From positions 434,001-498,000 of the forward strand of contig NZ_VOQF01000005.1 in assembly GCF_007994985.1 (NCBI RefSeq): DNA of 64,000 nt. The letters run 5' to 3'. This document shows positions 36,445 through 45,535 of this stretch, piece by piece. The notes below the pieces were generated by a model that worked only from the letters and a program-made list of their open reading frames with translations, ran no database searches and was not told the DNA's origin. The stretch comes from Metabacillus litoralis. GTDB taxonomy: Bacteria > Bacillota > Bacilli > Bacillales > Bacillaceae. The position numbers and the translations under genes are program-made. Numbering within the stretch: the stretch's first letter is position 1; every line of letters begins with the position of its first letter.

Positions 36445-39400
36445 AAAAAAGATTCTGTTGATAGTTTCTATTTTAGGGCTGTTCATTTTGTTTACTTCCC
36501 CGTTATGGACATGGCAATTAAAAAAGACTGAAAATATGAATGTTTTGATTGTTGATAAAACAGTACCTGATCAAACATTTCGTGAACATAAGGGCTTAAT
36601 TTGGTTATTAAATAATTTGAAAATAAAAAAAGAAAATAATGAAAAATATGATGTAGTAAAAGATTATGTAGGCTTTGTACCATCTGATCAACCTCCTGAA
36701 TTTCAAGTTAGAGAGTTCCCAGAAGATTTATCAACATACGATGTTCTCTATGTTGCAGATGGGTATGGTGTTTATAAGGATGAATATATAGGGGACAACG
36801 AAGAAGGTAATCGTTCAGAGCTTTTATATGGGGGCATCAAGCAAGATGAAGTAAGTGCGATAAATACTTCTTTAATTGAAAATAATCAAACATTAATAGC
36901 AGAATTCAATACATTTGGTTCTCCTACAGAGCCTGAAGTAAGAGAAAGCTTTTATCATTTATTAAATTTGAATTGGTCAGGCTGGATGGGTCGGATTTTC
37001 ACTGATCTTAACAACAAAGAAGTTCCAACATGGGTGAGAGATAATTATGAAAAACAATATGGAGAGAAATATAGTTTTTCAGGAACAGGATTAATTTTTG
37101 TAAGTGAAGATGATGAAGTTCTCGTGTTTACAGAAGAAGATTTAATAAGTGAGTTTGTTTCATTTCAATATACCAAAAATGGACAAGAGCATTTCAAAAT
37201 GAACGATCAAATTCAGTATAATTATTGGTTTGATATTGTCGAAGCAAGAGATGAAGAGGAAGTACAAGCAACTTTTGAACTCTCTTTGTCTGACCACGCA
37301 GAAAAAAAGCTGTCTACCTATAATATACCTTTAAAGTTCCCTGCTGTTATTCATCATCAAGATCATTTATATGATACGTATTACTTTGCAGGAGACTTTG
37401 TTGATCATGATAAAATTCCGAGTATTCATCAAATTTCGGGGTTAACATGGTGGCAAAAAATGTTTTCTTTTAATCAAAAGGGAAGAACAGATACATTTTT
37501 TTGGAAAGCGTATGTACCAATGATGGAGAAAATATTAACGGACAAACAAAACGGTACTTCTAAAACAGAGTTAACTCATCTGGAGCCTGAGGTTTTGACC
37601 AAAGATGGGATGAAATTAATAGGCTCAACAAATGACAAGTATCTTCAGATATATAAAGATGGTGCTTGGGAGGATATCCTCATTAAAGGTGTCAATATGG
37701 GGATTGCTAAACCAGGAACATTCCCAGGTGAGACAGGTATTACAAAGGAAGAATATGCAAGGTGGTTTGAGCAAATTAGTGAGATGAATGCAAATGGATT
37801 GAGGGTGTATACGATCCATCCTCCTGCCTTTTATCAAGCACTTTATGAGCATAATCTAAATCGTGAGGATCCTCTTTATTTATTTCATGGTGTGTGGGTA
37901 AATGAAGATGTATTCTTTAATGAAAAATTAGGGTCTACAGCATTTGATCCTGCAATAACAAATGATTTTAAAGAAGAAATACAACGTACTATTGACATTA
38001 TCCATGGAAATGCAGATATTCCCGAGAGACAAGGTCATGCTAGTGGAAAATACCAGCATGATCTATCACCTTATTTATTAGGATGGATTATTGGGGTAGA
38101 GTGGGATCCTAATACTGTCTTACGAACAAATGATAAGCATTCAGATATAAAAAGCTATGATGGTCATTACTTTATGGCTGAAAATGTATCTCCATTTGAA
38201 GCCTGGCTAGCAGAGATGATGGATTTCACAGCTAAATATGAAGCAGATCATTATAAGTGGCAACATCCAATGAGCTTCACGAACTGGGTAACAACGGATT
38301 TGCTTGAACACCCTTCAGAGCCAAGTGAAGAAGAAGATATGGTATCGATAGATCCAAATAAGATAAAAGCAAAAGATACGTTCTATGCTGGAACTTTTGC
38401 ATCTTATCATATTTATCCTTATTACCCAGATTTTTTAAATTATGAAGAAAAATATATAAATTATGAAGATCATAGAGGACAAAAAAATAACTATGCCGGC
38501 TATTTGAATGATATGGAAAATAGTCATAATATGCCTTTAATAGTAGCTGAGTTTGGTATCCCTGCCTCAAGAGGACTGACACATGAGAATGTACATGGAC
38601 TTGATCAAGGTCATAACTCTGAAAAAGAGCAAGCTGAGTATATTGTGAGACTATATGAAGATATTGTGGAAGAAAACTTGGCAGGTGGTATGGTTTTCTC
38701 TTGGCAAGACGAATGGTTTAAACGAACATGGAATACGATGGATTATGATAATCCTGATAAAAGACCATTTTGGGATAATATTCAAACAAATGAGCAGCAT
38801 TTTGGTTTACTTAGTTTTGATCCAGACAAAGAAGAGACTCAGCTACAAATAGATGGAGAGCATTCAGACTGGAGTGCAAGAAATTCTGAACCTAGCTATA
38901 AAGCAGAAAATAATCCAATAGAAAATGTCTACCTATCAAGTGATAGTAGAGGGTTATTTGTGCGAATCGATTATAATGAAAAGCTTTGGAACAAAGATGA
39001 TTACAACACCTATCTATTACTCAATACAATAGGAAATCAAGGACAAACGACCATTCCAGAAGTTGATGGGTTCGAAGAAGAAGGAATTGATTTTCTTGTT
39101 GAATTAAAAGGTGAAGACGATTCTAGAGTGTTAATAGATAGCTACTATGACACGTATTATTATCACTATGGTCACATCTTGGAAATGATTGAGAAAAAAT
39201 CATATGCTAATCAAAAAAATAATGGTATATATCATCGAATTCACTTAACTTTAAACAAAGAACTGACGATAAATAAAGAAGAAGGACAAGTTACAATCCC
39301 TTTCTCTTCCTATGAAACAGGAAAGTTACAATATGGAATCGGGAACCCAGAAAAAGAAGATTCTAATACTCTTTCTGATTTTTATATTAAGGATGGAACA

Positions 39401-39700
39401 TTAGAGCTTCGATTACCTTGGCTATTATTAAATGTTAAAGATCCTAGCCAAAATGAAATTATGGGCGATATTTGGTCAGAAAAAGGATTGGATAGCAAAC
39501 AGATCATTGATTTATTGAATGTAAAGGTAGTTTTAACAAACAACCAACAAGAGGTTATACAAACAGCACCTGAAACAAAAGGCGAATGGTTAAATTATAA
39601 ATTGGAGAAATGGGATTTACCAGTTTCTCATGAGAGGCTAAAGAAGTCTTATTATGAATTACAAAAAGCTTATGAAGGTGCAAAAGTAGAAAGTGAATGA
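36437..39700 (+). CDS. Large membrane-anchored glycoside-hydrolase-like protein
   Basis: 1087 residues from the ATG at 36437, six bases after AAAGGTG. One N-terminal transmembrane helix (about 5-24) leaves the rest outside the membrane. Residues about 30-210 look like a Rossmann/GATase-like domain (YDVLYVADGYGVY). A clan-A-like (beta/alpha)8 region starts near 380 (DILIKGVNMGIAKPG, NGLRVYTIHPP), with a candidate acid/base Glu555 (IIGVEWDP) and a candidate nucleophile Glu705 (LIVAEFGIPASRG). The last 230 residues resemble a beta-sandwich carbohydrate-binding region (VYLSSDSRGLFVRIDY). The likely role is trimming or releasing the polymer made by the adjacent synthase. I cannot name a CAZy family. 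Confidence 0.82.
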   Translation: MTKKKILLIVSILGLFILFTSPLWTWQLKKTENMNVLIVDKTVPDQTFREHKGLIWLLNNLKIKKENNEKYDVVKDYVGFVPSDQPPEFQVREFPEDLSTYDVLYVADGYGVYKDEYIGDNEEGNRSELLYGGIKQDEVSAINTSLIENNQTLIAEFNTFGSPTEPEVRESFYHLLNLNWSGWMGRIFTDLNNKEVPTWVRDNYEKQYGEKYSFSGTGLIFVSEDDEVLVFTEEDLISEFVSFQYTKNGQEHFKMNDQIQYNYWFDIVEARDEEEVQATFELSLSDHAEKKLSTYNIPLKFPAVIHHQDHLYDTYYFAGDFVDHDKIPSIHQISGLTWWQKMFSFNQKGRTDTFFWKAYVPMMEKILTDKQNGTSKTELTHLEPEVLTKDGMKLIGSTNDKYLQIYKDGAWEDILIKGVNMGIAKPGTFPGETGITKEEYARWFEQISEMNANGLRVYTIHPPAFYQALYEHNLNREDPLYLFHGVWVNEDVFFNEKLGSTAFDPAITNDFKEEIQRTIDIIHGNADIPERQGHASGKYQHDLSPYLLGWIIGVEWDPNTVLRTNDKHSDIKSYDGHYFMAENVSPFEAWLAEMMDFTAKYEADHYKWQHPMSFTNWVTTDLLEHPSEPSEEEDMVSIDPNKIKAKDTFYAGTFASYHIYPYYPDFLNYEEKYINYEDHRGQKNNYAGYLNDMENSHNMPLIVAEFGIPASRGLTHENVHGLDQGHNSEKEQAEYIVRLYEDIVEENLAGGMVFSWQDEWFKRTWNTMDYDNPDKRPFWDNIQTNEQHFGLLSFDPDKEETQLQIDGEHSDWSARNSEPSYKAENNPIENVYLSSDSRGLFVRIDYNEKLWNKDDYNTYLLLNTIGNQGQTTIPEVDGFEEEGIDFLVELKGEDDSRVLIDSYYDTYYYHYGHILEMIEKKSYANQKNNGIYHRIHLTLNKELTINKEEGQVTIPFSSYETGKLQYGIGNPEKEDSNTLSDFYIKDGTLELRLPWLLLNVKDPSQNEIMGDIWSEKGLDSKQIIDLLNVKVVLTNNQQEVIQTAPETKGEWLNYKLEKWDLPVSHERLKKSYYELQKAYEGAKVESE

Positions 39701-39711
39701 CAAATGACAAT

Positions 39712-39757
39712 AAAGCGCTCAGACTAATGGAGATTAAATGACAGTCTGAGCGTTTTT
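39712..39757 (+). terminator. Terminator after the polysaccharide operon
   Basis: CGCTCAGACT pairs with AGTCTGAGCG, followed by a five-base T-run, shortly after the stop codon. Confidence 0.82.
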
Positions 39758-39797
39758 ATAACAAGATAAGAAAGTATAAAATTTTTACCTAGATTAA

Positions 39798-39917
39798 TGT
39801 CTAGCTCCAGGTGCCATCGGCTCGAGTCATAAGTCAAATAGGAACTGAAGGTAAAGAGCACCTTCTATTCCTATTCGCCTTATGCTTGTCGCAGATAGGC
39901 GGCGCCTTGCGCTTTTC
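39798..39917. repeat. 122-bp Bacillaceae repeat, solitary copy
   Basis: The same unit as the tandem array at 25748-26115: TGTCTAGCTCCAGG at the left, CGAGTCATAAGTCAAATAGG in the middle, GGCGCCTTGCGCTTTTCA at the right. It ends 19 bases before the start codon of the response regulator gene. Confidence 0.82.
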
Positions 39918-39936
39918 AATTGAAAGGAGTTTGAAA

Positions 39937-40302
39937 ATGCCCAAAATATTACTTGCAGAAGATGAAGAAGTGCTTCGTATGCTTGTCGTTGATACCCTAG
40001 AAGATGAGGGATATTCAATAGATGAAGCCTCCGATGGGGAAGAAGCATATAACTTAATTAAACAGAACACATACGATTTAATATTATTAGATTATATGAT
40101 GCCGGTATACACTGGACTTGAGCTTATTGAAATGATTCGTGAAGATCAAAATTCAACAAAAATTATGATGTTAAGTGCAAAAAGCCAATCGTCAGATCAA
40201 CAAAAAGTATTAGATGCTGGAGCGAATTATTTCATGTCAAAACCATTTAGTCCGATTCAGCTAGTAGAAAGAATTGAGGAGATTTTAGGTGAATCTGAAT
40301 AA
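39937..40302 (+). CDS. Single-domain (CheY-like) response regulator
   Basis: 121 residues from the ATG at 39937, preceded by AAAGGAG. The open frame extends upstream into the repeat, but that part is not coding. It is a receiver domain only: acidic pair EDEE near 8-11, phospho-acceptor Asp52 in LILLDYMMP, Thr/Ser in MMLSAKS, and Lys in FMSKPFSP. It has no output domain and should work through protein contacts or as a relay. It overlaps the hybrid kinase gene by 14 bases. Confidence 0.93.
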   Translation: MPKILLAEDEEVLRMLVVDTLEDEGYSIDEASDGEEAYNLIKQNTYDLILLDYMMPVYTGLELIEMIREDQNSTKIMMLSAKSQSSDQQKVLDAGANYFMSKPFSPIQLVERIEEILGESE

Positions 40303-43168
40303 ATATCTCAAAACTAGTTTAGCAAAACAATTTAGCTTATTAACAGCAATGATCATTATTGCATTTAGCTGTTTAATTATTTCACTCTTGATTTATCAAA
40401 ATAAATTAACTCTTGATTTTCATGATAAAAATGAACAGTTAGAAACGAAGCTTGATTTATCATCAGATTTGGATTATGCCTTTAATTTAGCTGTTTCGGA
40501 AATGAGAGCATATTTTGCATATGAAGCGAATTCTTATTTTGAAAATGTAAAAAAACAAGAGGAAAAAATTGAAGATAAAATGGTTCTTTTACAAAAATAC
40601 TCAGAAAACGAGGAAGATATCTTATTTTTACAAGAAGTTCAACGTTTTCATAGTTACTATTTTGAAAACATGATGCCTCGGTCTAAAGCACTTTTTGACG
40701 AAGGGAAAAAGGATGAAGTAAGGGCTATTGCAACAGAAAATGCTTCTGATCGAATTAGAGCCTATCAATCAAGTTTAAAGCAATATACCGAAAGCCTTCA
40801 ACAAGCAGTAGAAGATAATTACTTACAGCTTGAAAAAAATATCCTCTATAGTCAAATTGCCTTTGCAGCTGCGCTTTTCCTGTTAATAATCGCAATGGTT
40901 ATTTTCACACGAATGATGTTAGTTAGGATTGGGAAACCATTAAGAACACTTACACAAGCAGCAGGGCAAATTGCTGATGGAGAGACTGTCATTTTTACGG
41001 ATAAAATTAACCGCCAAGATGAACTAGGTCTTTTATCGATTGCATTTGAAAAAATGACAAAAAGTATTCAAGATAAGGAACAGGACTTAAGTGCACAAAA
41101 TGAGGAGCTACTTGCTCAACAGGATGAACTTCAAGCACAGCAATCAGAGCTTGAAGAAGCACTGGAAATGACACAAAAGCGAGAACTTGATTTAAAACTT
41201 CGTAATGATTTAGTAGAAGGGTTAGCAAATTCATTAGATAAACAAGCAGTATTAATGAGTATTGTTAAAACGATGTGTGATGTGATTAATGCTGACAAAG
41301 GAATCGTTGTATTGCTTGATAAAGGGCATGATCATGCATATTTCGGTATTTCTAAGCAAGAGTCAAAACAATTTATCCAAAACCTTGACTCTGGATTAAT
41401 TACTAAAGTTATATTGACAAAAAAACCTTACACAATAAAAAGAGACTGCAATGTAGATGAACTTGCTTATCATACTACTAAGTCTTATTGTTTTGATATG
41501 TATATACCTGTTCTTTCTTCATCTGGAAGTGTTGAAGCTATTATGATGTATTCACGTTTTTCTGATCCGTTTGATGAATTAGAGCTAGATGAATACGAAG
41601 CTCTAAGTAAGCAGGTGGCTATTTCTTTAGATAAGATCAAAATCTTTGAACAATCAGAAGAAGAGAGATTATTAGTTCAAGATATATTTGATAATATAAA
41701 AGAAGGCATACAGCTTGTTGATACAAAGGGATCTGTTATTCAAATTAATAAAAAGCTGTCTGATATGATTCAATCTGATTCAGACTCAATCATACAGAAC
41801 TCATATGAAGATTGGTTTAAAAAATTATCTGTTACAGTTGAGAATAAACATGATCTTAAGAAGTTTTTTGATCGTGTTCTAGTAGATGGGAAATTTGATG
41901 ATCCGTCATTTGTTTATCATCAACAAAGTCCAACTAAAAGGGTAGTGCAGGTGTATTGTGAGCCATTAACTAGAAAAGGCGATACATTTGGTACAGTTAT
42001 CGTTCACAGAGATATAACGAAGGAATATGAAGTAGATTTAATGAAATCTGAGTTTGTTAGCACAGTTAGTCATGAATTAAGAACTCCACTAGCAAGTGTG
42101 CTTGGATTTACAGAGTTAATGCTTAATAAAGAATTAAAGCCAGAAAGACAGAAAAAATATTTGACTACCATTTATCAAGAAGCTAAGAGATTAACGGCAC
42201 TTATAAATGATTTCTTAGATGTTCAACGAATGGAAGCAGGCAAACAGACTTATGATAAACGATATGATGATATTTTACCACTTCTTACATCAATTGTTGA
42301 AACAAACCAAATAAACAGCCCTAATCATACATTACATGTTGACTCCAGAACCAGTAATACAATGGTTTTAGGTGACAAAGATAAGATCGGGCAAGTGTTT
42401 AATAACTTAATAAATAATGCGATTAAGTATTCACCTGATGGTGGAAATGTTTATGTGGACATATTTGAGGAAGGTCCTAATCTGAAAATTGCAATTAAGG
42501 ATGAAGGCCTTGGAATTCCTGCTGATGCTATTGAAAAGCTATTTGCGAAATTTTACAGAGTAGATAACACAGATCGCCGAAGAATTGGTGGTACCGGCTT
42601 AGGTTTAGCTATTGTCAAAGAAATCATGAAAGCACATGATGGGGAGATTTCTGTCCAGTCAGAGCCGAAGGAAGGTAGTACATTTACTGTAAGTTTTCCA
42701 ATTGTAATTGGCACACATAATCCATCTGAGAATTCAACTCAAGAGAATGACGATACGAAAGTAAATGTGATTATTGTTGAGGACGATAGTAGCCTGGCTC
42801 AGCTTTTACAAACAGAACTAGAAGAAAGTAACTTTCATGTAAAAGTTTATAACAACGGAGAAACTGCATTAAAAGCAATTAAAAGTGAGAAGCCAGATGC
42901 AATTGTTCTAGATATTATGCTCGAGGAAAAAGGAATAAATGGATGGGATATTATTAAGGAATTAAAGGAAATTGATACTTTACAATCTATACCGATTTTT
43001 ATTTCATCGGCGTTAGATGAAAAAGAAAAAGGGCTTGCGCTAGGTGCTAATGAATATTTAGTAAAACCATATCAGCCGAGTAAGTTATCTAAGCTGATTC
43101 TTCAAACGTTGCTTAAAAAGGATTGGAGCGGACAAATTCTTGTTCCGAGTGAAAGTCATGATGATTAG
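40289..43168 (+). CDS. Hybrid sensor histidine kinase (4-helix sensor, HAMP, GAF, PAS, HisKA, HATPase, REC)
   Basis: 959 residues with a GTG start; GAGGAG lies upstream inside the regulator gene. Two transmembrane helices (about 16-37 and 190-210) flank an extracellular helical sensor. HAMP (about 212-265), a Gln/Glu-rich coiled coil (about 262-300), a GAF-like domain (about 310-450) and a PAS-like domain (about 460-575) follow. His595 lies in STVSHELRTPLAS; the HATPase shows NNLINNAIKYSP, DEGLGIP and GTGLGLAI. The C-terminal receiver has Asp875 in IVLDIML. A C-terminal receiver next to a single-domain regulator and an Hpt-REC-GGDEF-REC protein suggests a multistep phosphorelay. Confidence 0.92.
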   Translation: MNLNKYLKTSLAKQFSLLTAMIIIAFSCLIISLLIYQNKLTLDFHDKNEQLETKLDLSSDLDYAFNLAVSEMRAYFAYEANSYFENVKKQEEKIEDKMVLLQKYSENEEDILFLQEVQRFHSYYFENMMPRSKALFDEGKKDEVRAIATENASDRIRAYQSSLKQYTESLQQAVEDNYLQLEKNILYSQIAFAAALFLLIIAMVIFTRMMLVRIGKPLRTLTQAAGQIADGETVIFTDKINRQDELGLLSIAFEKMTKSIQDKEQDLSAQNEELLAQQDELQAQQSELEEALEMTQKRELDLKLRNDLVEGLANSLDKQAVLMSIVKTMCDVINADKGIVVLLDKGHDHAYFGISKQESKQFIQNLDSGLITKVILTKKPYTIKRDCNVDELAYHTTKSYCFDMYIPVLSSSGSVEAIMMYSRFSDPFDELELDEYEALSKQVAISLDKIKIFEQSEEERLLVQDIFDNIKEGIQLVDTKGSVIQINKKLSDMIQSDSDSIIQNSYEDWFKKLSVTVENKHDLKKFFDRVLVDGKFDDPSFVYHQQSPTKRVVQVYCEPLTRKGDTFGTVIVHRDITKEYEVDLMKSEFVSTVSHELRTPLASVLGFTELMLNKELKPERQKKYLTTIYQEAKRLTALINDFLDVQRMEAGKQTYDKRYDDILPLLTSIVETNQINSPNHTLHVDSRTSNTMVLGDKDKIGQVFNNLINNAIKYSPDGGNVYVDIFEEGPNLKIAIKDEGLGIPADAIEKLFAKFYRVDNTDRRRIGGTGLGLAIVKEIMKAHDGEISVQSEPKEGSTFTVSFPIVIGTHNPSENSTQENDDTKVNVIIVEDDSSLAQLLQTELEESNFHVKVYNNGETALKAIKSEKPDAIVLDIMLEEKGINGWDIIKELKEIDTLQSIPIFISSALDEKEKGLALGANEYLVKPYQPSKLSKLILQTLLKKDWSGQILVPSESHDD

Positions 43169-43263
43169 TTGTAATTAGGCTAGTAAATATTCTAATTACT
43201 TCGAGGTGCAAAGAACTTAAAAAACTCTTTGAGAGTCAGGAAAATAGCAAAAATAACCACATA

Positions 43264-43303
43264 AAAAATGCTGTTGATTTTTAATTCAACAGCATTTTTA
43301 AAT
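43264..43303 (+). terminator. Terminator after the hybrid kinase gene
   Basis: AAAAATGCTGTTGA pairs with TCAACAGCATTTTT; A- and T-runs on the two sides allow function in both directions. Confidence 0.8.
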
Positions 43304-43309
43304 TAGGCG

Positions 43310-43520
43310 TTATGGCAAAAAAGTTTCTTTATACTAGTATTGTGTCGGTTGATTTCCGCTTCAGGATGCTCGCTTTCCGCGGGGCGGGCGGTGAGCTTCC
43401 TCGGCGGACAGCGCCTGTGGGATCTCACCTGTCCCGCTGCACCCGCAGGAGTCTCGCACCTTCCGTTCCAATCAACCAAGTTAGTTTACAGCTTCTAGCT
43501 AAACATAGCGTTTTTAAGTA
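43310..43520. repeat. G+C-rich intergenic repeat of the Bacillaceae type
   Basis: About 210 bp with a core far richer in G+C than the surroundings: GGTTGATTTCCGCTTCAGG at the left, CCGTTCCAATCAACC at the right forming an inverted repeat with it, and an inner CTTTCCGCGGGG...CCCGCAGGAGTC region. The core resembles the interior of the elements at 10754, 17623 and 27731. A short open frame through it is not believable as a protein. Confidence 0.7.
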
Positions 43521-43769
43521 ACTAATCATTTGTTCATATTCAATTTGGAATAAAGTAGAGTGTGAATGTTTCTATATCTTTTATGAACAGAACCTGTTGC
43601 TTTTGCTAATTTAATATTAATCATTTCTTGCTTTGTTATAAAACTCAAAAAAATGTAAATAATATCTGATCTATATTTGTCTGCATTTTTAAATGATTAT
43701 GTTATGTTTACAAGGTGACTGATAACGGTAATATATAAGGTATAAGTAATCGGAGAGGTGGTTGGTTAT
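43521..43769. other. AT-rich region upstream of yugU
   Basis: About 250 bases with no gene or clear hairpin. The yugU promoter should be here; I could not choose one with confidence. Confidence 0.35.
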
Positions 43770-44168
43770 ATGATAAAAAAGCATTCTATAAACACGAACA
43801 TGCGAGATGAAATGATTGATATAACACATCTTGTGCAAGAGTTTGTTACAAAAGAAAATGTACAGGAAGGTGCGGTAATTGTTTATTGTCCGCATACAAC
43901 TGCTGGGATAACCATTAATGAAAATGCAGATCCTGATGTTAAAAGTGATATGCTAAGAAGATTTGATGAAATTTATCCATGGAATGTTGTGAAAGATATG
44001 CATGCTGAAGGTAACACTGCTTCACATATGAAGGCAAGTACAGTAGGAGCTTCACAAACAGTCATTGTTTCAAATGGCAAACTGTTGTTAGGGGTTTGGC
44101 AAGGAATTTATTTCTGTGAATTTGATGGACCCCGAGTGAGAGATTTTTATCTTAAATCTTTAAACTAA
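43770..44168 (+). CDS. yugU: YugU, YjbQ/UPF0047 family (secondary thiamine-phosphate synthase-type)
   Basis: 132 residues from the ATG at 43770 (RBS GAGAGGTGG). Family marks are VIVYCPHTTAGITINENADPD (partly shown), DMHAEGNTASHMKAS and LLLGVWQGIYFCEFDGPR, with conserved His residues that may bind a metal. E. coli YjbQ can replace ThiE at low level, hence the usual database name, but the physiological role is unsettled. Confidence 0.92.
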   Translation: MIKKHSINTNMRDEMIDITHLVQEFVTKENVQEGAVIVYCPHTTAGITINENADPDVKSDMLRRFDEIYPWNVVKDMHAEGNTASHMKASTVGASQTVIVSNGKLLLGVWQGIYFCEFDGPRVRDFYLKSLN

Positions 44169-44255
44169 TGATTTTAAATTATTCTTACTTTTGATTTACT
44201 TTGTTTATGGTAAAATGAGTAAAAATAATCAGAACTAGTTCCTTTGAGGTGATGT

Positions 44256-44501
44256 ATGGAATTTTTACTTATTCTTATCATATTTCCGGCTTTGATTTTG
44301 CTACTTTCAATTTTGGGATATATGTTTACAAAAAAAAGTTATGTAACACCAGCTATCATTTTTGTAGTATTTTCTTTTGTAATGCTGATCTTTTTCAATG
44401 AGACGTTTTTTATATGGGTTATCGCATATACTGTGTTGTCGGTCATTATGACATGTATCATTATTTTATTTCAAAAACTTTATTCTAGAAAAAAACATTA
44501 A
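44256..44501 (+). CDS. Small three-helix membrane protein, DUF2651-like
   Basis: 81 residues, RBS GAGGTGATG. It has three hydrophobic helices (about 3-22, 31-48, 51-72) and a basic C-terminal tail. The stretch FFNETFFIWVIAYTVLS recalls the DUF2651 (YbeF) family. Function unknown; it is its own unit with a terminator. Confidence 0.75.
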   Translation: MEFLLILIIFPALILLLSILGYMFTKKSYVTPAIIFVVFSFVMLIFFNETFFIWVIAYTVLSVIMTCIIILFQKLYSRKKH

Positions 44502-44508
44502 AAAAAAA

Positions 44509-44547
44509 CGAAAAACACAGCTATGAAATAACTAGCTGTGTTTTTCG
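44509..44547. terminator. Bidirectional terminator
   Basis: CGAAAAACACAGCTA...TAGCTGTGTTTTTCG; a perfect stem with A- and T-runs in the arms, between the DUF2651-like gene and tgl. Confidence 0.85.
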
Positions 44548-44574
44548 TACTTAGTTAAAGGTCTAAGAATCGTG

Positions 44575-45396
44575 TCACAGTGTTAAGCAATTACATCCTA
44601 TTTTTCCGACTATAGAATTTGTTGTGATGAAATTTAGTGCGTTATTACGTGAAGAATCACGAGAAAATTGATATAGATATTTGTCATCAATTCGTGTTAC
44701 TTGAGATAATAAATGAGCAGATTCAGTTGCGTAAGAAGCTCTTCTTTTATTTAAAGCCTCTATTATCCCTTCTGCAGTTTTAATACCGATGCCATGACCA
44801 AAAAATAAATCATTTCCTAAATCGATTGCGTTTTCACCTTGCCAATGAGGAGTATTAGGATTAAATTGTGGATTATCAAAATATAAGCAATCACCAGGCA
44901 AGTAATCATTACCTCGTTTCGTATAGATAGGTAAATCTTCATCAGATTGCCAGTCTCGTAAATACAAACCTTGATATAACCGATCAAATTGTTTCCTGTC
45001 GATAGAATGCATAACAGCTGAATAAAAGATAATAACCATAGCTGTAGCACATTCAAATCCATATAATACACCATTTTCATAAATATCATTAATGGCCATT
45101 GATGGGCTTACCCCTGATTTAAGTTTAAAGCCGCCTTGAGGAGTTAAGTTCCAAAAATCTCCATTGCAATGAGCTCTCGCAAATGTTGTGAATTTTGCTT
45201 TACTGGCATACAGGTTTCTTGCCGATTTTATAATGGCTAATCGAAGCTGCAAAACAAATTGAAAATGTTCATTATTTAAAAACGAGTATTTGTTGTTATA
45301 CCTGCTCATTTTTGCTATCATTTCATTTTGTTCTGAGGAAAGGGAAGATGATGTTAATTGATTTTCATTCTGAAGTTGATTTCCAATGATGATCAT
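44575..45396 (-). CDS. tgl: Transglutaminase Tgl (spore coat cross-linking)
   Basis: 273 residues, RBS GGAGGG. The catalytic Cys116 lies in YGFECATAMVI, the same position as in B. subtilis Tgl, with the neighbouring Glu115; LPGDCLYFDNPQFNP and GENAIDLGNDLFFGHGIGI complete the family pattern. The enzyme forms gamma-glutamyl-lysine bonds in the spore coat. It is somewhat longer than the 245-residue B. subtilis enzyme because of a C-terminal extension ending in GKIGCNCLTL. In B. subtilis tgl is a late mother-cell (sigma-K) gene; no promoter was assigned here. Confidence 0.95.
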   Translation of the reverse strand: MIIIGNQLQNENQLTSSSLSSEQNEMIAKMSRYNNKYSFLNNEHFQFVLQLRLAIIKSARNLYASKAKFTTFARAHCNGDFWNLTPQGGFKLKSGVSPSMAINDIYENGVLYGFECATAMVIIFYSAVMHSIDRKQFDRLYQGLYLRDWQSDEDLPIYTKRGNDYLPGDCLYFDNPQFNPNTPHWQGENAIDLGNDLFFGHGIGIKTAEGIIEALNKRRASYATESAHLLSQVTRIDDKYLYQFSRDSSRNNALNFITTNSIVGKIGCNCLTL

Positions 45397-45493
45397 TTGT
45401 ACCCTCCAAAATATTAGTCATTATACAGTGTATGGCTAATATTGATGAAGTAGAAACATGGATTTGAAAGAACTTACTTTGAAAAATATGAAA

Positions 45494-45525
45494 GGGGTCA
45501 GAATAAGAAACTGGTGTCTGACCCC
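45494..45525 (-). terminator. Hairpin downstream of the MBL-fold gene
   Basis: GGGGTCAGA pairs with TCTGACCCC. On the minus strand it follows the stop codon at 45536 and leads into TTTCATATTTTTC, a moderate T-rich tract. Confidence 0.6.
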
Positions 45526-45535
45526 AAGACATGTA

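Noticed and set aside
43312-43521. 69-residue frame in the G+C-rich repeat
   Set aside because: It coincides with an intergenic repeat rich in inverted structure and has no RBS.
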